From Planctomycetota bacterium (GTDB taxonomy: Bacteria > Planctomycetota > UBA1135 > UBA2386): a stretch of DNA of 40,866 nucleotides. Below are positions 8,095 to 17,645 of the stretch, in pieces. Both the position numbers and the translations under genes were made by a program. Position 1 is the first letter of the stretch. Every line of letters starts with the position of its first letter. The stretch spans positions 1-40,866 of the forward strand of contig JADLHO010000055.1 in assembly GCA_020848735.1 (NCBI GenBank), read 5' to 3'. The notes beneath the pieces are model-generated. The model saw nothing but the letters and a program-made list of their open reading frames with translations. It searched no databases and was not told the DNA's origin.

Positions 8095-9666
8095 TCAGCG
8101 GCGCTGTTCGCGCTCGCGGCGCAGCCGCAGCTTCTCGAGCCGCTCCTTCGCCGGGGGGTACTCCGCGCGGATCGCGAGCGCGCGCGTGACCAGCGCCTCC
8201 GCCTCGAGCTCCTCGCCGCGCTCGATCACGACGTCGGCGAGGTGCACGAGCGCCGGGAGCGCGTCGGGCTCGAGTTCGAGCACGTGGCGCAGGCGGGTCT
8301 CGGCCTCGGCGTTGCGTCGCCGCCAGCGATCGACGATCGCGAGGCTCATGAGCACGTGCGTGTCCTCGCACCAGCCGAGGCGATAGGCGGTCTCGAGCGC
8401 GGCGGCGCTCGCGTCGAGATGCCGCGTCCGCTCCGCCGCGTCGCTCGCCGCGACGGCCGCCTCGAACGAGCGATCCGCGCTCCAGCCGTAGCCCCGGATC
8501 ACGGCGGCGTAGGCGGTGAGCGCCACGAAGGCGAGAACCGTCGCCGCCGCGATGCGCCCGGCACGCGTCAGGCGTCCGGCGCGGCGGAGCTCATGGTGCT
8601 GGAAGCGCAGGTCCCGCACGCGCAACAGGCGAATCCCCGTGAGCACGGCGATCGCGAACGACACGCCGAGACAGATCGCGAGCAGGAAGGGCACGTGGTT
8701 GAGGAAGCCGCGGTAGACGAAGAAGGCGGCGAGTCCCGCGACGGCCATCACGAGCTCCTCGCCCCAGGTGAAGTCCGCGCCGGGCGAGCGCCGGCGACGC
8801 GTCTCCGCCCGCAACGGCCGCATCGCGAAGCCCAGGTGCAGCGCCTGCTTCGGGCACGAGTTCACGCAGTCCATCGTCTTCATGCAGCCCGGGTCGACGA
8901 CCATCCGGTAGCGCGCGACCTCCTCGTGCACGCGCACGTTGCTGCTGCACACCGTCGTGCAGTGTCCGCAGGTCTCGCACGAGTCGTTCACCTTCACGCG
9001 CAGCGGCGCGACCCGATCGACGAGCCCGAACACGGCGCCGTAGGGACAGCCGTAGGAGCAGAAGCCCTTCGCTCCGAGCCAATACACCATCAGGAAGCCC
9101 CCCAGCGCGATCGTCAGGATCGCCATGCCGAGGCCGGGGAACGTCGCCCAGAAGCGCTCGGTCGTGAGCTGGAGCTGGAGCTCGAGGGCCGGCGCCTCGT
9201 ACCACCAACGTTCGACGAGGGGTCCGACGAACATGTAGAGCGCCGCGAAGGCGGGCACGAACATCAGCAGGCGCGAGCGGACGGGCCGCGGCTTCAGGCC
9301 GAGTCGCCGCAGCAGCCAGGCGCAGAGGTCCTGATACGCGACGAAGTGACAGACCCAGCCGCAGAAGAACCGCCCGACGAGCGCGGTGATCAGGATCGAG
9401 GCGGCGAAGACGATCGCGCCCGCGTTGACGTAGCCGATCTTCAGCGTCTCCTGCACCTCCGACGGCTCGAGCGGTGAGATCGTCGTGCCGGAGAGCTTCC
9501 ATTGCGCGACGTGCGCGATCACCGCGAGGTGGACCGCGACGAGCGCCGCGGTGCGCCAGCGTCCGATCGAGGTCCATCGCACCTCGCCGCGCGCGCGGAA
9601 GCGGTCTTCCCTGGGGATCGCCGATACGGCGCCGTCCGGCGCCACGCCCCCGCCGGTTCGGCTCAT
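8095..9666 (-). CDS. 4Fe-4S polyferredoxin-type membrane protein with C-terminal TPR-like domain
   Basis: The 523-residue protein resembles NapH/CcoG-type membrane ferredoxins, which pass electrons across or along the inner membrane. Seen in order: hydrophobic helices near 38-52 and 82-98, a FCGWVC motif (C102, C106) and C115, helices near 133-150 and 178-198, FCSYGCPYG (C203, C207), a complete ferredoxin motif C230xxC233xxC236xxxC240, then a second motif C261xxTxxC267xxxC271P in which one cysteine is threonine (T264). Two more helices follow (about 303-345), then another helix near 371-391. The last 120 residues are TPR-like ([49 protein letters not shown]). The ATG at 9666 overlaps the DUF1501 stop as ATGA, so the two are translationally coupled; the frame is open much further upstream, but that part lies inside the DUF1501 gene. 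Its partners are unknown; co-expression with DUF1501 and DUF1549 proteins suggests an envelope redox step. Confidence 0.85.
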   Translation of the reverse strand: MSRTGGGVAPDGAVSAIPREDRFRARGEVRWTSIGRWRTAALVAVHLAVIAHVAQWKLSGTTISPLEPSEVQETLKIGYVNAGAIVFAASILITALVGRFFCGWVCHFVAYQDLCAWLLRRLGLKPRPVRSRLLMFVPAFAALYMFVGPLVERWWYEAPALELQLQLTTERFWATFPGLGMAILTIALGGFLMVYWLGAKGFCSYGCPYGAVFGLVDRVAPLRVKVNDSCETCGHCTTVCSSNVRVHEEVARYRMVVDPGCMKTMDCVNSCPKQALHLGFAMRPLRAETRRRRSPGADFTWGEELVMAVAGLAAFFVYRGFLNHVPFLLAICLGVSFAIAVLTGIRLLRVRDLRFQHHELRRAGRLTRAGRIAAATVLAFVALTAYAAVIRGYGWSADRSFEAAVAASDAAERTRHLDASAAALETAYRLGWCEDTHVLMSLAIVDRWRRRNAEAETRLRHVLELEPDALPALVHLADVVIERGEELEAEALVTRALAIRAEYPPAKERLEKLRLRREREQRR

Positions 9667-11114
9667 GCGAGGATCTCGTGCACGACGCGCGCGGGCTCCG
9701 CACCGGTCAGCCGCACGTCGAGTCCCGAGGCCTTGATCGAGAGGCGCTCGTGATCGATGCCCAGACAGTGCAGCACGGTCGCGTTGAGATCGCGGATGTG
9801 CACCGGGTCGCGGACGATGTTGTAGGAGAAGTCGTCGGTCTCGCCGTGCACGACGCCCGGCTGGATGCCGCCACCGGCGGCCCACATCGTGAAGCAGCGG
9901 GGGTGATGGTCGCGCCCGTAGTCCTCGCGCGTCAGCGCACCCTGGCAGTAGACGGTGCGTCCGAACTCACCGCACCAGACGACGAGCGTGTCGTCGAGCA
10001 ACCCGCGGCGGCGCAGATCCTCGAGCAGGCCGAAGGTGCCGTGGTCGACGTCCCGACACTGGTTGGGGAGGTCGGTCTTGATCGCGAAGTGCTGGTCCCA
10101 GTCGCGATGGAAGATCTGCACGAAACGCACGCCGCGCTCCATCATCCGACGCGCGAGCAGACAGCTCGCCGCGAAGGTCCCCGGGGTGGTGACCTCGGGT
10201 CCGTAGAGCTTCAGCGTCGACTCCGGTTCGCCGGAGAGATCCGCCAGCTCGGGCACCGAGCTCTGCATGCGGAACGCCATCTCGTATTGCGCGATGCGGG
10301 CGGCGACCTCCGGATCGCCGAGCTCCGCACGACGGCGCTCGTTCATCGCGCCGAGCGCGTCGAGCATCGCACGTCGCGTCGTGCCGTCGACGCCCGGTGG
10401 ATTGCCGAGGAACAGCACCGGATCGCCCGACTTCCGCAGCGCGACGCCCTGGTGCTCGCTCGGCAGCATGCCGGGGCCCCAGAGCCGGTTGTAGAGCGCC
10501 TGCGCGTCCTTGCGTCCGGTCCATGACGGCGTCATCACCACGAACGCCGGCAGGTCCGCGTTCATGCTGCCGAGGCCGTAGCTGAGCCAGGCTCCCAGGC
10601 TCGGCCAGCCGGGGAACTGCCGGCCGGTGCAGATGTACGTGATGCCCGGGTCGTGGTTGATCGCCTCGGTCCACATCGAGCGGACGAAGGCCATGTGCTT
10701 CACCACGCGCGCGGTCATCGGCAGGAGCTCGCTGACCCACATCCCGTCGCCGCCGTTGTCGTGCTTCGTGAAGCGGAACTTCGACGGCGCGATGGGGAAG
10801 CGCGCCTGACCCGAGGTCATCGTCGTCAGACGTTGTCCGCGACGGATCGAGTCCGGGAGATCGGTGTCGAAGAGCGGCTCGAGCTTCGGCTTGTGGTCGT
10901 AGAGGTCGATCTGCGACGGGCCACCCGACATGAACAACCAGATCGCGCGCTTGGCACGCGGCGCGAAGTGCGGACCCTTGGCAAACGTCTCGCCGCGCGC
11001 CGGCGAATCACCACCGAGGAGCTTGCCGAGTGCGGCGAGGCCGAGGCCGTGGGCCGCCCGGCCGAAGAAGCTGCGCCGCGTCTCGTGCAGCAGCGTGTCG
11101 CGGATCTCGTCCAT
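9663..11114 (-). CDS. DUF1501 family protein, Tat-type export signal
   Basis: The 483-residue protein has a twin-arginine-like start ([20 protein letters not shown]) and then the full DUF1501 domain: [21 protein letters not shown], the [14 protein letters not shown] region, [29 protein letters not shown] and [17 protein letters not shown]1501 belongs to the alkaline phosphatase/sulfatase-like superfamily by fold, and the aspartates and histidines (FGRT, GRDHHP) fit metal binding. A biochemical role is not established. In planctomycetes it is regularly paired with a DUF1549/DUF1553 protein, as here, and the pair is thought to act on complex polymers outside the cytoplasm. The gene starts 24 bases after the DUF1549/DUF1553 gene and overlaps the following 4Fe-4S gene by 4 bases, so all three are probably one operon. 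Confidence 0.92.
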   Translation of the reverse strand: MDEIRDTLLHETRRSFFGRAAHGLGLAALGKLLGGDSPARGETFAKGPHFAPRAKRAIWLFMSGGPSQIDLYDHKPKLEPLFDTDLPDSIRRGQRLTTMTSGQARFPIAPSKFRFTKHDNGGDGMWVSELLPMTARVVKHMAFVRSMWTEAINHDPGITYICTGRQFPGWPSLGAWLSYGLGSMNADLPAFVVMTPSWTGRKDAQALYNRLWGPGMLPSEHQGVALRKSGDPVLFLGNPPGVDGTTRRAMLDALGAMNERRRAELGDPEVAARIAQYEMAFRMQSSVPELADLSGEPESTLKLYGPEVTTPGTFAASCLLARRMMERGVRFVQIFHRDWDQHFAIKTDLPNQCRDVDHGTFGLLEDLRRRGLLDDTLVVWCGEFGRTVYCQGALTREDYGRDHHPRCFTMWAAGGGIQPGVVHGETDDFSYNIVRDPVHIRDLNATVLHCLGIDHERLSIKASGLDVRLTGAEPARVVHEILA

Positions 11115-11138
11115 GGTCGTCTCGCCGAGCCGTGGGAC

Positions 11139-14100
11139 TCAGCTCTTGGTCAGGGTCTCGTCGAGGTTCAGGATCACGCTCGCCGCGACGGTCCACGCCG
11201 CGAGTTCCACCGGGTCGAGATCCTGGCGGGGCGCGGATTCGCCGACGCCCACGAGCTGACGCGCGGCCTCGGGCGACGCCGCGTAGCGCGCACGACCCGA
11301 GACCACGAGGTGAACGATCGCCTCCACGTCGCGCGGATCGGGCCGCCGCGACGTCGCGAGGAACAGCGCCTCACGCGCGCGCGACGCATCGTCCTGGCCC
11401 TCGAGCGCGAGGAGTCGCTGCGCGAGACCGCGCGCGGACTCGACGTACTGCGTCTCGTTGAGCAGGAGCAGCGCCTGCAGCGGCGTGTTGGTGCGTTCGC
11501 GCCGCACGCGGCAGTCCTCGCGGCTCGGCGCATCGAGGATCGTCATCTGCGGCGGCGGCGCGGTGCGCTTCCAGAACGTGTAGATGCTGCGGCGGTGCAC
11601 CTTCTCCACGCCGCGGTCCGGGGTGAAGTTGACGGTGTTCGAACCGACGTAGCCCACGGCCTCCCAGATGCCCTCGGGCTGCGGCGGTTTGACCGGCGGC
11701 CCGAAGCGCTTCTCGACGAGCAGTCCGCCGAGATAGAGCGCCTGGTCGCGCAGCACCTCGGCATCGAGGCGATGCCGCGGCCCGCGCGCATAGAGGCGGT
11801 TCTCGGCGTCGGCCTGCCAGTCCTCGACGCTCGCCGAAGACGACTGCCGGTAGGTCGCCGAGCTGACGATCGTGCGCATCAGGCGGCGCATGTCCCATCC
11901 CTGCGCGACGAACTCGCTGGCGAGCCAATCGAGCAGGGCCTGATCGACGGGTGCTTCGCCCTTCGTGCCGAATTCCTCGGCGGTCTTCACGATGCCGATG
12001 CCGAAGAACTGCTGCCAGAGGCGATTGACCGCGACGCGCGCCGTCAGCGGATGGTCCGGCTGCAGCAGCCACCGTGCGAGACCGAGCCGATCGAGCGGGG
12101 CGTCCGCCGGCCAGGGCGGCAACCAGTCGGGCACGCGACGCGAGACCTCGTCGCCGCGCTTGTCGTACTCGCCGCGCCGGAGCAGGTAGGCCTTGCGGGG
12201 TTCGGCGCGCTCGCGCATCACGAGCGTCGTCGGGACCTTCTCGTCGAGCGCACGTCGTTCGGTCTCGAGCGTGGCGAGGCGCGCCGTCTGGCGTGCGATC
12301 GCGGTGCGCGACGGCGGATGCACGTGGCGCAGCCAGTGTTCCAGCAGGAGGCGCGCCTGCCGTGCGTCGCGCTCCGCAGGTTCCGTCGCGAGCGCCGCCT
12401 TCACCGCGGCGGGCAGGGTCTCGTCCTTCGCCGCGCGCGCGAGCCACGCGCGGTGCGAGACGGCGGCGCGATCGTCGCGCAGCGCGAAGCCACGCACGCC
12501 CGCCGCGTCCCAGTGCACCGTCCCTCCCACCTGCGTGAACGCGAAGCCCATGAGCTTCGCGCCGGGCGCCAGCCCGACGTCGGCGAGCGCGACCTCGAGA
12601 CGCACCCACTCGCCCGTCCGCGGGAGATCGCCGGCGCGGAAGTCGCCGCCGTTGCCCCGCTTGGGTCCGTGCGCCTCGTCCCCGAAGCGGACGCGGTGAT
12701 CCCACGAGCCGTCGTTGAACTGGAGCTGCACCGAGCGCGGCGGGTCCTTCGGGTCGAGCCACACGTGGGCGAAGAGACGATCGCCACGCGCGAGTTCGAG
12801 GGGCGGCGTCGCGCCCTCGAAGAAGTCCTGGTTCAGGCCCTTGCCCATCGAGCGACGCAACGCACGCGCGCCGGAGAAGGGCGCCGGCTGCGCATCCGGT
12901 CCGGTCCAGCGCCAGCTCTCGCCATCGCCGCGCGGGTTCGCGCCCGGTGGGACGTCGTCGTCGATCCACACGAAGTCCTGCGCCGACTGGGGCAACGCGG
13001 AGCGGATGCCGACGTCGTCCCACACGACGGTGCCGCCGTGCTGCGTGAACGCGATGCCGTGCACGAGCGAACCCGCGGGCAGGCCGACGTCGGCCGCGCG
13101 CACGGCGAGACGGACCCAACGCCCCGTCGGCGGCAGCGGACCCGCGGCGTGGCGGCTCGCGGTGCCCTCCTTGCCCCAGGGGATCACGCTCTCGCCCCAG
13201 AAGGCGCGGTGCTCCCAGCGCGAGCCGTCGACGTGCCACTGGACCATCACCTGGCGCGGCGGGTCGGTCGGATCGAGCCACACGTGCACGTACAGCTCGT
13301 CGCCGTCGCCGACGCGCAACGGCTGTGGCGCGTCCGTGAACCAGTGCTGGTGGAGGCCCTCGCCGCGGCGACGCATGGCGCGACGGCCCGCATGCACCGG
13401 AGCGTCGACCCACGTGAAGGCCTGATCCTTCGCCGGCGCAGGGAGCTCGTCGTCGATCCAGGTCCAGTCGAGTCGCGGCTCGTCCTCGGCGGGCAGCGGT
13501 TCCACGTACTCGAAGCGCGCGAGCGTCGTGCCGATCTCCGTCTCGAGCGTCGCGCGCTCGGCCTCGAGGCGCTCGCGGGCGGCACGCTGCTCTGCGTCCT
13601 CGACCTTCACCACGGGATCGTGCGCCTTCGCGTTGCCGTCGAGCGGCGGCCCGTCCTCGTTGTTGAAGAACGCGAAGAGGCCGTAGTAGTCGCGCTGCGT
13701 GATCGGGTCGAACTTGTGGTCGTGACACTGCGCGCAGTTGACCGAGAGCCCGAGGAAGACGGTCCCGAACGTGTTCACGCGGTCGACGACGTTGCGGACG
13801 TAGACCTCCTCGTCGATCGAGCCGCCCTCGCTGGTCGTCACGTGCGAGCGGACGAAGCCGGTCGCGATGCGTTGATCGAGCGAAGCCCCCGGCAGGAGAT
13901 CGCCGGCGAGCTGCTCGGTCGTGAAGCGGTCGTAGGGCAGGTTCGCCTCGAACGCGCGGATGACCCAGTCGCGGTAGGGCCAGATCTCGCGGTAGTTGTC
14001 GAGGTGCAGGCCGTGGGTGTCGCCGTAGCGCGCCACGTCGAGCCAGAGCCGTGCCATGTGCTCCGCATGCCGCGGCGATGCGAAGAGCCGGTCGAGCAGG

Positions 14101-14438
14101 CGATCCCAGGCGCCCGGTTCCTCGTCGTGGAGGAAGGCGAGCACCTCGTCGCGCGTCGGCGGCAGGCCCCAGAGATCGAGGGTGACGCGGCGGATCAAGG
14201 TCTCGCGGTCCGCAGTCGGCGAGGGCCGCCGGCCGGCCGCCGCCAGGCGTGCGGCGACGAAACGATCGATCTCGTTGGCGACGAAGTCCGCGTTGCCGGC
14301 GACCGGTTCGGGCAGCGGCGGACGCCCCAACGGCCGGAACGACCAATGGTCCTGCGCGGGGAGGGACTGCGCGGCCAGGACCGCCGCGAACACGGCGCGA
14401 ACGAGCGGAGCGACGACCGGAGGGAGCGACGGCGTCAT
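11139..14438 (-). CDS. Secreted DUF1549/DUF1553 protein with a tandem inserted domain
   Basis: The 1099-residue protein has a signal peptide (about 1-29, ending SLPAQ). DUF1549 spans about 45-260, with VTLDLWGLPPTRDEV, RHAEHMARLWLDVARYGDTHG and a CAQCHDHKFDPI site (C235, C238, H239) that could bind heme c. A coiled-coil-like segment (about 279-308) leads into two copies of a domain of about 155-160 residues (323-477 and 488-650). Each copy starts with WIDD, contains VWLDPxDPPR and ends with AFTQxGGTVxWD. DUF1553 fills the C-terminal 400 residues (GEFVAQGWDMRRL-like and NRLYARGPRHRLDAE segments, YTFWKRTAPPPQMTILDAP, NTPLQALLLLN). It lacks the usual N-terminal PSCyt1 cytochrome domain, so it is a short version of this family. 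Function of the family is unproven; secretion and its DUF1501 partner suggest work on extracytoplasmic polymers. It is the first gene of a three-gene operon. Confidence 0.92.
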   Translation of the reverse strand: MTPSLPPVVAPLVRAVFAAVLAAQSLPAQDHWSFRPLGRPPLPEPVAGNADFVANEIDRFVAARLAAAGRRPSPTADRETLIRRVTLDLWGLPPTRDEVLAFLHDEEPGAWDRLLDRLFASPRHAEHMARLWLDVARYGDTHGLHLDNYREIWPYRDWVIRAFEANLPYDRFTTEQLAGDLLPGASLDQRIATGFVRSHVTTSEGGSIDEEVYVRNVVDRVNTFGTVFLGLSVNCAQCHDHKFDPITQRDYYGLFAFFNNEDGPPLDGNAKAHDPVVKVEDAEQRAARERLEAERATLETEIGTTLARFEYVEPLPAEDEPRLDWTWIDDELPAPAKDQAFTWVDAPVHAGRRAMRRRGEGLHQHWFTDAPQPLRVGDGDELYVHVWLDPTDPPRQVMVQWHVDGSRWEHRAFWGESVIPWGKEGTASRHAAGPLPPTGRWVRLAVRAADVGLPAGSLVHGIAFTQHGGTVVWDDVGIRSALPQSAQDFVWIDDDVPPGANPRGDGESWRWTGPDAQPAPFSGARALRRSMGKGLNQDFFEGATPPLELARGDRLFAHVWLDPKDPPRSVQLQFNDGSWDHRVRFGDEAHGPKRGNGGDFRAGDLPRTGEWVRLEVALADVGLAPGAKLMGFAFTQVGGTVHWDAAGVRGFALRDDRAAVSHRAWLARAAKDETLPAAVKAALATEPAERDARQARLLLEHWLRHVHPPSRTAIARQTARLATLETERRALDEKVPTTLVMRERAEPRKAYLLRRGEYDKRGDEVSRRVPDWLPPWPADAPLDRLGLARWLLQPDHPLTARVAVNRLWQQFFGIGIVKTAEEFGTKGEAPVDQALLDWLASEFVAQGWDMRRLMRTIVSSATYRQSSSASVEDWQADAENRLYARGPRHRLDAEVLRDQALYLGGLLVEKRFGPPVKPPQPEGIWEAVGYVGSNTVNFTPDRGVEKVHRRSIYTFWKRTAPPPQMTILDAPSREDCRVRRERTNTPLQALLLLNETQYVESARGLAQRLLALEGQDDASRAREALFLATSRRPDPRDVEAIVHLVVSGRARYAASPEAARQLVGVGESAPRQDLDPVELAAWTVAASVILNLDETLTKS
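12489..13472 (-). repeat. Tandem protein-domain duplication inside the DUF1549/DUF1553 gene
   Basis: Codons for residues 323-477 (about 13008-13472) and 488-650 (about 12489-12977) encode two copies of the same domain. Shared landmarks are WIDD at the start, GLxQ followed by an aromatic pair, VWLDPxDPPR, a W-(E/D)-HR turn, TGxWVRL, ADVGLxxG and AFTQxGGTVxWD at the end. The pattern resembles a jelly-roll carbohydrate-binding or LamG-like fold, but that is inference. Confidence 0.75.
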
Positions 14439-14671
14439 CGCGTCCCATTCTGCACCCGATCGCGACGCAGATCAGCCCGCATTCGAGACGCTTCCCCCGG
14501 CGCGCCGCGGTGGTCACTTCACGCTCGGGCGTACGGCCCGTCGTCCTCGTGTGAGTCATGCGCCCACCGCATCGCGTGCGCGCCGGTATGGTTCGCGGGC
14601 TCCTCGCTCCGGCCACCTCGTCCGGAGCCCGGCACGGGCCAGTGCAGTGCCTGCCCCAAGGCTCTCCACCC

Positions 14672-17563
14672 ATGTCGAAGACCTCGCTCTCGTTCGGGCT
14701 CGCCGCCGGCGTGCTCGCATTGACCTCGTTGGCGTCGGACCTCCTCGCGCAGACCGACACCGCCGTCGCTGCGGCGGGCAAGCCGCTCCGCCTCGTGTAC
14801 GGCACCTTCGAACCGCTCGACGGTGAACTGCGCATCCCGGCATGGCTGCGCAGCGATGCGGACACGCAGCTCTCGATCGTGCAGAGCCGCGAGCTGCCGA
14901 ACGACGCGTTCCGCGCCGCGATCGTCGCCGCCGGCGGCCGCATCGTCGGCTATCTCCCGGAGCACGCGTACGTCGTCCGCATGCCGCAGGGTGCCGCCGC
15001 AGCCCTCGCGCGCGACGCGCGGGTGCGGTGGGTCGGTCCCTACCATCCCGCCTACCGGCTCGAGCCCTTCCTCCGCGCCGAGCTCGAGCGCGCGGGACTC
15101 GGCCAGGCGACCCTGCCCGAGGCGCGTCGCTACAACCTCGTCGTCGCCGACAAGCGCGGCGACAAGCCCGCGCTCGCGCGCCGCATCCGCGAGATCGGCG
15201 GCGTCGTCACGCACGAGCAACCGGGGAGCCTCCTCTTCGAGGTGCAGCTCGACGGCGCCCAGCTCCTGCTCGCCGCGCGTTTCGACGAGGTCCTCTGGAT
15301 CGACCGTTGGTCCGCGCCCGAACTCGACATGGACAACGCCCGCATCCAGGGCGGCGGGAACTTCGTCGAGGCCGCCGGCGGCTACACGGGCCAGGGCGTC
15401 AACGGCCACGTCTACGAAGGCATCGAGGCAACGCACGCGGACTTCACGATCCCGGCCACCAACGTGCGGAGCGATGGCTCGGCGCAGGACCACGGCCACT
15501 GCACCTCGGGCATCGTGTTCGGCAACGGCACGAGCTCGCCGCAGGCCCGCGGCATGGCGCCCGGGGCACGCCCCTTCTTCACCAACTACTCGACGGTGAC
15601 CGCGGGCATGTCCCGCTACCAGGTGATCCAGGAGCTGGTCACGATCCACGACGTGATGTTCACGACGGCGTCGTGGGGCGACGCGACGACCACCGCGTAC
15701 ACCGCGGTCTCCGCGGACACCGACGACATCCTCTTCGACCACGACATCGTCTGGACCAACAGCCAGAGCAACACGGGCAACCAGAACTCCCGCCCCCAGG
15801 CCTGGGCGAAGAACATCATGTCGATCGGCGGCGTCGCGCACGGCAACAACGCCAACCGCAACGACGACTCGTGGGACGCCGGCGGCGCGAGCATCGGTCC
15901 GGCAGCCGACGGTCGCATCAAGCCGAACCTCTGCGCGTACTACGATGCGATCCTCTGCTCGGACCGCACGGGTGCCGCCGGCTACACGGCGGGCAACACC
16001 TACACGAGCTTCGGTGGGACCTCGGGTGCGACGCCGATCGTCGCCGGCCACAACGCGCTCGCGTTGCAGATGTTCACCGACTTCGTGTTCAACAACTCGC
16101 CGCGCGTCCCCGGCGGCACCCGCTTCCAGAACCGGCCGCACAACGCGACGCACCGCGCGCTGATGTACGCGAACGCGCGTCAGTACGCGTTCGGCGCGGC
16201 GAGCACCGACAACCGTCGCGAGCATCAGGGTTGGGGTTTCCCCGACCTTCAGACCCTGTGGCTGAACCGCAGCCGCATGTTCGTCGTCGACGAGACGACC
16301 GTGCTGCAGCAGGGCCAGGCGGCGTCGTTCCCGATCACGGTGCAGGCCGGGGATCCCGAGCTGAAGATCGCGATGGTCTTCTCCGATCCCGCGCCCAATC
16401 CGGCCGCCGCGTTCACCGCGATCAACGACCTCTCGCTGAAGGTCACCGCGCCGAACGGGACGATCTACTGGGGCAACCAGGGCCTCACGTCCGGCACGAC
16501 GTCGACGCCCGGCGGCAGCGCGGATGCGCGCGACACGGTGGAGTGCGTGATCATCAGCGCGCCGACGGCCGGCACCTGGACCGTCGAGGTCATCGCGACG
16601 CTCGTCGCGCAGGACGGACACGTCGAGACGCCGCAGGTCGATGCCGACTTCGGGCTCTGCGTGTCGTTCGGCACGACCGTGGGCGCGGTCACTCCCATCG
16701 GTCAGGGTTGCGCCGGCAGCACGCAGCTGCCGCCGCTCTGCGCCTCGATCAACGGCAACGGGGGCGCGCTCGCCACGGCCGTGCGACCCTACGAGTACTG
16801 CTATGCGGTCACGGCGCCGACGGCGCTCTTGGTCACCGGCTTCGAGGTCTTCTCGTCGTCGGCGACCGGCGCGCCGGTCACCGTGAGCGCACGCATCTAC
16901 GGCGCCTCGGGGACGACTCCGGGTCTCACCGCGCTCGCGACGACGACCGTCACGATCGGGACCGGCGTCGGCTTCCACGCGGGCAGCTTCGCCGCGCCGG
17001 TCGCGATCCCCGCGGGCACCTTCTACCTCGGCGTCGATCACAGCGCGCAGACGACGAACCTCTCCAACCTCAGCGCGGGCACCACGGCGGCGAGCTTCTA
17101 CCGCACCGTGCCGGGTTCCGGCGCGTGGACGCGCTCGGGACTCGTGACACGACCCTCGGTGCGGGTGCTCTGCACGGGGGTCGGCAACTTCGCGGTGCCG
17201 CAGCTGGTCGTCTCCGGCAACCCGAGCCTCGGTTCCGTGCTCACGCAGGCGCTCACGCAAGGCAAGGCGAACTCGCTCGCGTCGATGCTCGTCGGCGCGT
17301 CCGACAGCGTCTGGGCCGGTGGCGCCCTGCCGTTCTCGCTCGCGGGTGCGGGTGCACCCGGCTGCAACCTCTACGTCAGCATCGACATCGTCCTCGGCAT
17401 GCCGACGAACGCGCTCGGCGCCGCCAGCGTGAACCTCACGATGCCTGCGGTGCCGAGCTTCGTCGGGACGAGACTTCACGAACAGTTCATCGTTCTCGAC
17501 GCGGCGGCGAACCAGCTCGGCGCGATCTCGAGCAACGGCGTGCGCATCCTGATCGGATCCTGA
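14672..17563 (+). CDS. Secreted subtilisin-like serine peptidase (S8) with C-terminal beta domains
   Basis: The 963-residue protein has a signal peptide (1-26, ending LLAQ) and a propeptide-like region (about 40-215). The catalytic domain (about 235-480) shows the histidine motif HGHCTSG (H274), a likely oxyanion asparagine in SNTG (N367) and the serine motif GTSGATP (S451). At the normal aspartate position the motif reads GVNGHVYEGIEATHADF, so E249 replaces aspartate and one residue is missing after it. A proprotein-convertase-like beta domain follows (about 540-660: MVFSDPAPNP, LSLKVTAPNG, TWTVEVIATL), then a cysteine-containing jelly-roll-like region (about 690-830). The last 125 residues form a beta tail related to those of the proteins at 6448 and 28179. 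The ATG at 14672 begins the signal peptide; the frame is open to 14558. It probably degrades or processes proteins outside the cell, if the altered triad is active. Confidence 0.9.
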   Translation: MSKTSLSFGLAAGVLALTSLASDLLAQTDTAVAAAGKPLRLVYGTFEPLDGELRIPAWLRSDADTQLSIVQSRELPNDAFRAAIVAAGGRIVGYLPEHAYVVRMPQGAAAALARDARVRWVGPYHPAYRLEPFLRAELERAGLGQATLPEARRYNLVVADKRGDKPALARRIREIGGVVTHEQPGSLLFEVQLDGAQLLLAARFDEVLWIDRWSAPELDMDNARIQGGGNFVEAAGGYTGQGVNGHVYEGIEATHADFTIPATNVRSDGSAQDHGHCTSGIVFGNGTSSPQARGMAPGARPFFTNYSTVTAGMSRYQVIQELVTIHDVMFTTASWGDATTTAYTAVSADTDDILFDHDIVWTNSQSNTGNQNSRPQAWAKNIMSIGGVAHGNNANRNDDSWDAGGASIGPAADGRIKPNLCAYYDAILCSDRTGAAGYTAGNTYTSFGGTSGATPIVAGHNALALQMFTDFVFNNSPRVPGGTRFQNRPHNATHRALMYANARQYAFGAASTDNRREHQGWGFPDLQTLWLNRSRMFVVDETTVLQQGQAASFPITVQAGDPELKIAMVFSDPAPNPAAAFTAINDLSLKVTAPNGTIYWGNQGLTSGTTSTPGGSADARDTVECVIISAPTAGTWTVEVIATLVAQDGHVETPQVDADFGLCVSFGTTVGAVTPIGQGCAGSTQLPPLCASINGNGGALATAVRPYEYCYAVTAPTALLVTGFEVFSSSATGAPVTVSARIYGASGTTPGLTALATTTVTIGTGVGFHAGSFAAPVAIPAGTFYLGVDHSAQTTNLSNLSAGTTAASFYRTVPGSGAWTRSGLVTRPSVRVLCTGVGNFAVPQLVVSGNPSLGSVLTQALTQGKANSLASMLVGASDSVWAGGALPFSLAGAGAPGCNLYVSIDIVLGMPTNALGAASVNLTMPAVPSFVGTRLHEQFIVLDAAANQLGAISSNGVRILIGS

Positions 17564-17577
17564 TCCGCGCGGGGCGG

Positions 17578-17602
17578 GCGCCGCGAAGCCGTTTCGCGGC
17601 GC
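17578..17602 (+). terminator. Hairpin after the subtilase gene, possible terminator
   Basis: A perfect 10-base-pair stem (arms 17578-17587 and 17593-17602) closes a 5-base loop, 15 bases after the subtilase stop. It is not followed by a uridine tract. Its place between the subtilase and the next gene's promoter-like element fits a transcription stop. Confidence 0.5.
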
Positions 17603-17625
17603 GGGAGATCGTCGGCGTGCGCGGC

Positions 17626-17631
17626 TAGACT
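17626..17631 (+). promoter_or_regulatory. Putative -10 element (TAGACT) of the phosphatase operon
   Basis: TAGACT fits the TAnnnT form of a sigma-70 -10 box and lies 14 bases before the ATG at 17646, so the transcript would have only a few leader bases. No clear -35 box is seen. The same kind of element precedes genes at 23940, 36473 and 40618. Confidence 0.35.
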
Positions 17632-17645
17632 CCGTGCCGCTCCCG

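Noticed and set aside
10653-14723. Plus-strand open frame of 1356 codons
   Set aside because: It is antisense to the DUF1501 and DUF1549/DUF1553 genes and has low-complexity composition.
16015-16040. SGAT sequence in the subtilase considered as an ApbE flavin-attachment motif
   Set aside because: It is part of the GTSGATP catalytic serine motif of the S8 peptidase, so it is better explained by that.
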